Shown: positions 60,070-64,000 of the stretch, piece by piece
How positions within the stretch are numbered: the stretch's first letter is position 1
Layout: each line of letters begins with the position of its first letter
Origin: Rhizobium laguerreae
Lineage (GTDB): Bacteria; Pseudomonadota; Alphaproteobacteria; Rhizobiales; Rhizobiaceae
Direction of reading: 5' to 3'
NCBI RefSeq assembly: GCF_002008165.1
Contig: NZ_MRDM01000010.1
Location: 759,631 to 823,630, forward strand
Length of the DNA stretch: 64,000 nucleotides
The notes under the pieces: model-generated
Databases searched by the model: none
The model's input: the letters and a program-made list of their open reading frames with translations, nothing else
What the model was told of the DNA's origin: nothing
Made by a program: the position numbers and the translations under genes

Positions 60070-60606
60070 ATGACGTTTATGACAGCCCGCATCGCTTCCA
60101 TCATTCTCGGCGGCTGCCTTGCCGCTTCTGTTGTCTCCGGCCCGGTTTTTGCGGTTGGCGATGATAGCAGCACAACGCCCACCTGCAAGAAGGGCGAGAT
60201 CTACGACCAGAAGACCAAGAAATGCGTCAAGCAGCAGAGCGCTAACGTCTCCGACGAGAACCGCGCCGACTATGCCTATTCGCTGGCCAAGGCCGGTCGT
60301 TATGAGGAGGCGCTTGCGGTGCTCGACACGGTCAAGGATCAGAACACTGCCGAAGTGCTGAACTATCGCGGCTACGCCACCCGCAAGCTCGGCCGCACCG
60401 ACGAGGGCATCTCCTATTACCTGCAGTCGGTGAAGATGGACCCGCAATACGCTAAGGTCCGCGAATATCTCGGTGAAGCCTATGTCATCAAGGGTCAGCT
60501 CGATCTCGCCAAGGACCAATTGAAGACAATCAAGGCGATCTGCGGCACCGGCTGCGAGGAATATCAGGACCTGAACGCCGCAATCCTCGACCCATCGAAG
60601 ATCTGA
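60070..60606 (+). CDS. Exported tetratricopeptide-repeat protein
   Basis: 178-residue protein. A signal peptide (about 1-28, ending GPVFA) is followed by a short CKKGEIYDQKTKKCVKQ segment with two cysteines, then about three TPR units: YAYSLAKAGRYEEALAVLD, VLNYRGYATRKLGRTDEGIS and AKVREYLGEAYVIKGQLDLA. The ATG at 60070 has GAGGAG eight bases upstream; the frame is open upstream without a better start. It should be periplasmic and act in protein binding. It precedes a sigma/anti-sigma pair by 46 bases and may share its transcript. Confidence 0.75.
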   Translation: MTFMTARIASIILGGCLAASVVSGPVFAVGDDSSTTPTCKKGEIYDQKTKKCVKQQSANVSDENRADYAYSLAKAGRYEEALAVLDTVKDQNTAEVLNYRGYATRKLGRTDEGISYYLQSVKMDPQYAKVREYLGEAYVIKGQLDLAKDQLKTIKAICGTGCEEYQDLNAAILDPSKI

Positions 60607-60652
60607 TCAGCAGGCACGGCGGGAAGACTTGAACCGCAAAAGGGACGTAAGA

Positions 60653-61258
60653 ATGTCGGTCGCGCGCACCCATTTTCCTGCCTATGGTCGCGCGAGAACG
60701 GAATCGCCGGTTCATCCGGCGGTTTCGAGGGATGCAGGATCGGCGGAGGCGGCCATCGCGAGTGAAGCGGATATTAGGAGCGGCTTGACGGAAAATCTGG
60801 CAAGGCTCTGGCGTTATGGTCTCGTTCTCTCGCATCAGCGCGATGTCGCCGACGACCTGGTGCAAGCGACCTGCCTTCGCGCGCTGGAGCGCGCCGATCA
60901 GTTCATGCCCGGCACCCGGCTCGACCGCTGGCTGTTTTCGATCCTGCACTCGATCTGGCTGAACGAGATCCGCTCCCGCCGGGTGCGCCAGGGCCAGGGT
61001 TTCGTCGATGCCGGGGAGACGCTGATCTTCGACGGCGCGCACGACACCGAAACCCATGTGATGGCGGGTCAGGTGCTGAAGCAGGTGAATGCGCTGCCCG
61101 AGGCGCAGAGAACGGTGGTTTTCCTCGCCTATGTGGAAGGACTTTCCTATCGCGAGGTTGCAGGCATATTGGATATCCCGATCGGAACCGTGATGAGCCG
61201 GCTGGCGGCTGCCCGCGCCAAGCTCTCCGACACCGGACCGGAAGGGGGACGGCAATGA
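60653..61258 (+). CDS. ECF-type RNA polymerase sigma factor
   Basis: 201-residue sigma factor. A 45-residue variable N-terminus precedes region 2 (LARLWRYGLVLSHQRDVADDLVQATCLRALER) and region 4 (LPEAQRTVVFLAYVEGLSYREVAGILDIPIGTVMSRLAAAR), both described here in part. It directs polymerase to a stress regulon not seen in the window. The ATG at 60653 (MSVARTHFPAY) is preferred to a TTG upstream. It overlaps the anti-sigma gene by 4 bases. Confidence 0.85.
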   Translation: MSVARTHFPAYGRARTESPVHPAVSRDAGSAEAAIASEADIRSGLTENLARLWRYGLVLSHQRDVADDLVQATCLRALERADQFMPGTRLDRWLFSILHSIWLNEIRSRRVRQGQGFVDAGETLIFDGAHDTETHVMAGQVLKQVNALPEAQRTVVFLAYVEGLSYREVAGILDIPIGTVMSRLAAARAKLSDTGPEGGRQ

Positions 61259-62058
61259 CGACGAAACAGACCATTCCCTCCGACGAGGATCTGACCGCCT
61301 TCATCGACGGCGAACTGACGGCCGAAGAGGCTGCCCGCATTGAGGCCATGGTGAAGGAAGACGAGAGCGTCGCCGAGCGGCTGGAATTGCTGGCACGCGC
61401 CAGCCAGCCGTTCAAGCAGGCCTTCGCCCCGCTGCTCGCCGAAGCGCCGCGCGAGAAGCTGCAGGCGATGCTTGCCGCCATCCCTATGCAGGAAAGCGCA
61501 AAATCCAGCCCCGCGCCCGTATTCGCCAGCCGCCGCCGCTTCCTCGGCGCGCTCGCCGCCTCGCTGATCGCCGGCATCGCCATCGACCGCGCCGTCATCG
61601 GCATCGGAGCACGCTTTTCGGCAAAGGACGAAAACAGCGAATGGCGCGCCGTAGTCGCCGACTATATCTCGCTCTATACCGCCGAAACGTACGCCGGCCC
61701 CGCCCCCGGCAGGGAGGACCAGGCCGCCCAGCTCGCCGGTCTTGACGAGAAGCTCGGTCTGTCGCTCTCCCCCGAAGCCGTCTCGCTGCCGGGGATCGAT
61801 TTCAAACGCGCCCTGTTGCTGCAATATGATGGTAAGGCGCTGGCCCAGATCGCCTATCTCGACCCCGAAACCGGCCCGATGGCGCTGTGCATCGTCAAGT
61901 CTGACAAGGGGCCGAAGGCGCCGGACCTCGAAAACCGCAAAGGTATGAATGTCGTCTACTGGTCGAACGCGACGCACGCCTTCATGCTGATCGGCCGCAT
62001 CCCCGTAGACCGGGTGCAGGAATTGGCGGAGAACGCCCGGAGCAGGCTTTCAAGCTGA
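61255..62058 (+). CDS. Anti-sigma factor
   Basis: 267-residue membrane-bound partner of the ECF sigma factor. The N-terminal cytoplasmic domain (DEDLTAFIDGELTAEEAARIE) binds the sigma factor but lacks the HxxxCxxC zinc motif. One membrane segment (about 98-120) is preceded by SRRRFLGALAAS, which resembles a twin-arginine export signal. The C-terminal ~150 residues lie outside the membrane (DYISLYTAETYAGPAPG, VVYWSNATHAFMLIG) and presumably sense the stress. Start overlaps the sigma gene (ATGA). A terminator follows. Confidence 0.85.
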   Translation: MTTKQTIPSDEDLTAFIDGELTAEEAARIEAMVKEDESVAERLELLARASQPFKQAFAPLLAEAPREKLQAMLAAIPMQESAKSSPAPVFASRRRFLGALAASLIAGIAIDRAVIGIGARFSAKDENSEWRAVVADYISLYTAETYAGPAPGREDQAAQLAGLDEKLGLSLSPEAVSLPGIDFKRALLLQYDGKALAQIAYLDPETGPMALCIVKSDKGPKAPDLENRKGMNVVYWSNATHAFMLIGRIPVDRVQELAENARSRLSS

Positions 62059-62065
62059 CCGGCTC

Positions 62066-62094
62066 AGCGGGACTTCAGCTTCGCCGCTTTTTTT
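62066..62094 (+). terminator. Terminator after anti-sigma gene
   Basis: AGCGG (62066-62070) and CCGCT (62084-62088) form a short stem ending in seven T bases. It lies 8 bases after the stop. The stem is short but the T-run is good. Confidence 0.6.
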
Positions 62095-62592
62095 GGGGAG
62101 CGCGTTTGAGCTCCAAATTGACGCTTTGAACAAGGACATCGGCTTCACCAGGTCGGACAGGACGCTGTCGTCAGGCTCGAAGCTTTCCCTTCACTCGCCA
62201 CGGAACGACCGCAGCCCACGTCACCAAGATTGCTGCCCGCGGTACGACAGGCCGAAACAACGCTCGGCGGCGCTGAAACAATGTGGACCTCTCGCTTTCC
62301 CGACATCACCGAGCCTGAGACTTGTTAAATTTCAGCAGATGACCGTAACGTCAATTTAAGGGCCGCCGTGGCAGCAATTGCGAAGGTTCGGACGGGCGAG
62401 CACAGAATCCTGGAATATGTCTTCTGGCCTTCGATAGAAGTTGCGGAGAAAGCGAGTCAGGAGCGTTCCTTACTAGGTCAAAAAAATTTCCTGCAGAGAA
62501 ATGAAGCTTTTAGTTGAATTTTCCCTAGAGTTGGGGCAGAGCGGGCACTGGTACTAGGCGCAGCCGAAATGGAATAGGCAAACGGGTAGTTC
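62095..62592. other. Long upstream region of the serralysin-like gene
   Basis: Almost 500 bases without a convincing gene. A frame at 62093-62359 has no ribosome site and odd composition. Base composition drops from GC-rich to near 50% towards the protease gene (62460-62540). It should contain the protease promoter, but no clear -35/-10 or operator was seen. Confidence 0.4.
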
Positions 62593-64000
62593 ATGACGAA
62601 CCTTATTACTTGGATGAAGTACGTTAATTCGACTGGGGATCAGAGAATTGACGGGCTCTTCAGCGGCACTGCCTGGGACGGAACGATAACCTATGCGTTC
62701 CCCACTCTCTCGACATCATATTCCTATAGCGGCGAGAAAGATTTCGATTTTTCGTCGATTTCCTCGCAACAGCAGTCTGCAGCCTTGTTTTTTATGGAGC
62801 AATCCTATGGAAACGCGGCAAATGACGGCTTTTCGGTTGAGGGGTTTACGAACGCCGACTTCGTAGCGGGAAGCGCCGATACCGCCACGGTGCGGTTCGC
62901 TCAGTCGTCCCTGCCTCCGACGGCATGGGCTTATTACCCAGATGCTGGCAGCAGCGGCGGCGATATCTGGTTCGGGACGGAATATGCTGGTACAGAAGAA
63001 GATTATCGATATCCGGAGTTCGGCAATTATGCGGGCCATACCCTGGCGCATGAACTGGGTCACGCTCTCGGGCTGAAACATGCTCACGAACCGGATTTCT
63101 TTTACAATCCCACGGTCGTTCCGCGTGCCTACGATTCGGTCGAATACACAATCATGACCTACCGTACATATGTCGGAGATAATGGGGACGGGTACGAGTA
63201 TGAACATGACGGGGCGCCACAGACCTTCATGATGCTCGACATCGCCGCCCTGCAGGAAATGTACGGCGCAGACTACACCACGAACAATGGCGATACCGTC
63301 TATAAGTGGAATCCGAACGAAGGCGTCACCTATGTCGACGGGGTGGCGGCCATCACACCCGATGCCAACCGGATCTTCGCGACAATCTGGGACGGCGGCG
63401 GTATCGATACCTATGATTTGAGCGCTTATACCACCACCCTCAAGATCGACCTGCGAGCAGGAGGATACTCGGTCTTTTCCCAGAGCCAGTTGGCTGATCT
63501 GTGGGGTGGCCCGAACAATGGCTACGCCCGCGGCAACATTTTCAACGCGCTTCTTTATCACGGTAACGTTGCGTCCTTGATCGAGAACGTTCAGGCCGGC
63601 TCCGGCAACGACAACATTATAGGCAACGAAGCGAACAATACGCTTTGGGGCAATGCAGGAAATGATTCGCTTTATGGTGGTGCCGGCGCTGACACATTGA
63701 TTGGAGGGGCTGGTTCCGACTGGATGTCGGGCGGGGCGGGCAACGACATCTACATTGTCGACGATAATTTCGATTTTGTGAGCGAGTACGCGAAGGAAGG
63801 GACGGACACGGTCCAGACGGCGCTTTCGAGCTATACGCTCAGCAACAACGTCGAGAACCTGTTCTATACGGGATCCGCCAGCTTTACCGGCAACGGTAAT
63901 GCGCTTGCCAATACGATCACCGGCGGCGCCGGCAACGATGTGCTGAATGGTGGGGCCGGGGCCGATCGTTTGATCGGTGGTGCGGGCGACGACACCTATA
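62593..64000 (+). CDS. Serralysin-type RTX metalloprotease (3' end outside window)
   Basis: 469 codons are present and open to the window edge. The zinc motif HELGHALGLKH is at residues 153-163, and a Met-turn (TIMTYR, M188) follows: an M10B serralysin-type catalytic domain. MLDIAALQEMYGADY and the following region match the start of the serralysin C-terminal domain. From about residue 336 come calcium-binding RTX nonapeptides such as GGAGADTLIGGAGSDWM and GGAGNDVLNGGAGADRL. There is no N-terminal signal peptide; export by a type I system is expected. An in-frame stop (62587-62589) fixes the ATG. The ribosome site is weak. It is somewhat less GC-rich than the core genes. Confidence 0.9.
   Translation, partial: MTNLITWMKYVNSTGDQRIDGLFSGTAWDGTITYAFPTLSTSYSYSGEKDFDFSSISSQQQSAALFFMEQSYGNAANDGFSVEGFTNADFVAGSADTATVRFAQSSLPPTAWAYYPDAGSSGGDIWFGTEYAGTEEDYRYPEFGNYAGHTLAHELGHALGLKHAHEPDFFYNPTVVPRAYDSVEYTIMTYRTYVGDNGDGYEYEHDGAPQTFMMLDIAALQEMYGADYTTNNGDTVYKWNPNEGVTYVDGVAAITPDANRIFATIWDGGGIDTYDLSAYTTTLKIDLRAGGYSVFSQSQLADLWGGPNNGYARGNIFNALLYHGNVASLIENVQAGSGNDNIIGNEANNTLWGNAGNDSLYGGAGADTLIGGAGSDWMSGGAGNDIYIVDDNFDFVSEYAKEGTDTVQTALSSYTLSNNVENLFYTGSASFTGNGNALANTITGGAGNDVLNGGAGADRLIGGAGDDTY

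Noticed and set aside
62093..62359. 88-residue plus-strand frame after the anti-sigma terminator
   Set aside because: No ribosome site, begins inside the terminator T-run, and has no coherent domain pattern.
62716..63561. 281-residue minus-strand frame
   Set aside because: Lies opposite the serralysin-like gene, whose zinc site, Met-turn and RTX repeats are clear on the plus strand.
63598..64000. Repetitive GGCGG-type DNA near the right edge, considered as a DNA repeat array
   Set aside because: The periodicity is the protein-level RTX nonapeptide of the protease, not a CRISPR or satellite.

Overview
The window reads as chromosomal DNA of a fast-growing rhizobium, most likely of the Rhizobium leguminosarum/etli group. 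It is GC-rich and has dense, mostly intact genes. The order aglEFGAK / edd-pgl-zwf matches Sinorhizobium and Rhizobium chromosomes as I know them, and so do the orders acsA2 / cbrA / phaP and rirA / dppABCDF. The tRNA-His has the alphaproteobacterial form. No insertion sequence, prophage or CRISPR array was seen.

Layout. 0-6 kb: the 3' end of aglE, then aglF, aglG, aglA and aglK (alpha-glucoside import and hydrolysis), then a small PilZ-like gene and a bidirectional terminator. 6-10 kb, minus strand: zwf-pgl-edd, the upper Entner-Doudoroff pathway that would burn the glucose released by AglA. 10-13 kb, minus strand: a glutamine synthetase-family ligase and an FAD oxidase resembling PuuA/PuuB. 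13-20 kb: a BaiN/HI0933-type flavoprotein and two tandem chemoreceptors with different sensor domains. 20-24 kb: a LysR regulator, then isocitrate lyase (aceA) divergent from a RamB/ScfR-like regulator. 24-28 kb: potFGHI polyamine import. 28-37 kb: an AsmA-like protein, acetoacetyl-CoA synthetase, a candidate structured RNA, the large sensor kinase CbrA and phasin with a PhaR-type operator; these touch polyhydroxybutyrate turnover and cell-cycle signalling.

37.3-44 kb looks like a small accessory islet beside tRNA-His. It holds a fused nucleotidyltransferase-HEPN protein and a solitary 1548-residue Ti-type relaxase (TraA) whose C-terminus carries two copies of a BID-like module, with no integrase, coupling protein or mating-pair genes nearby. 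44-50 kb: small proteins, a LysR/monooxygenase pair divergent from mmsA, and a DUF898 membrane protein overlapping an M48 protease. 50-57 kb: iron regulator rirA with an iron-responsive operator at its promoter, the dppABCDF peptide/haem-precursor transporter and gluconokinase. 57-60 kb, minus strand: a DadA-like oxidase, and a type III polyketide synthase coupled to an isoprenylcysteine-methyltransferase-like enzyme (probably a phenolic-lipid pathway). 60-64 kb: a TPR protein, an ECF sigma/anti-sigma pair and the start of a secreted serralysin-type RTX metalloprotease that runs off the window.

Three separate ABC-transporter operons (agl, pot, dpp) carry a strong stem-loop directly after the binding-protein gene, a recurring layout that probably sets the excess of binding protein over permease. 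Nothing here is clearly a wholly new system. The best leads are the islet with the double-BID relaxase, the hairpin-rich RNA candidate at 32.46-32.63 kb, and the polyketide synthase/methyltransferase pair. All coordinates and motifs were read by eye; no database search was run.
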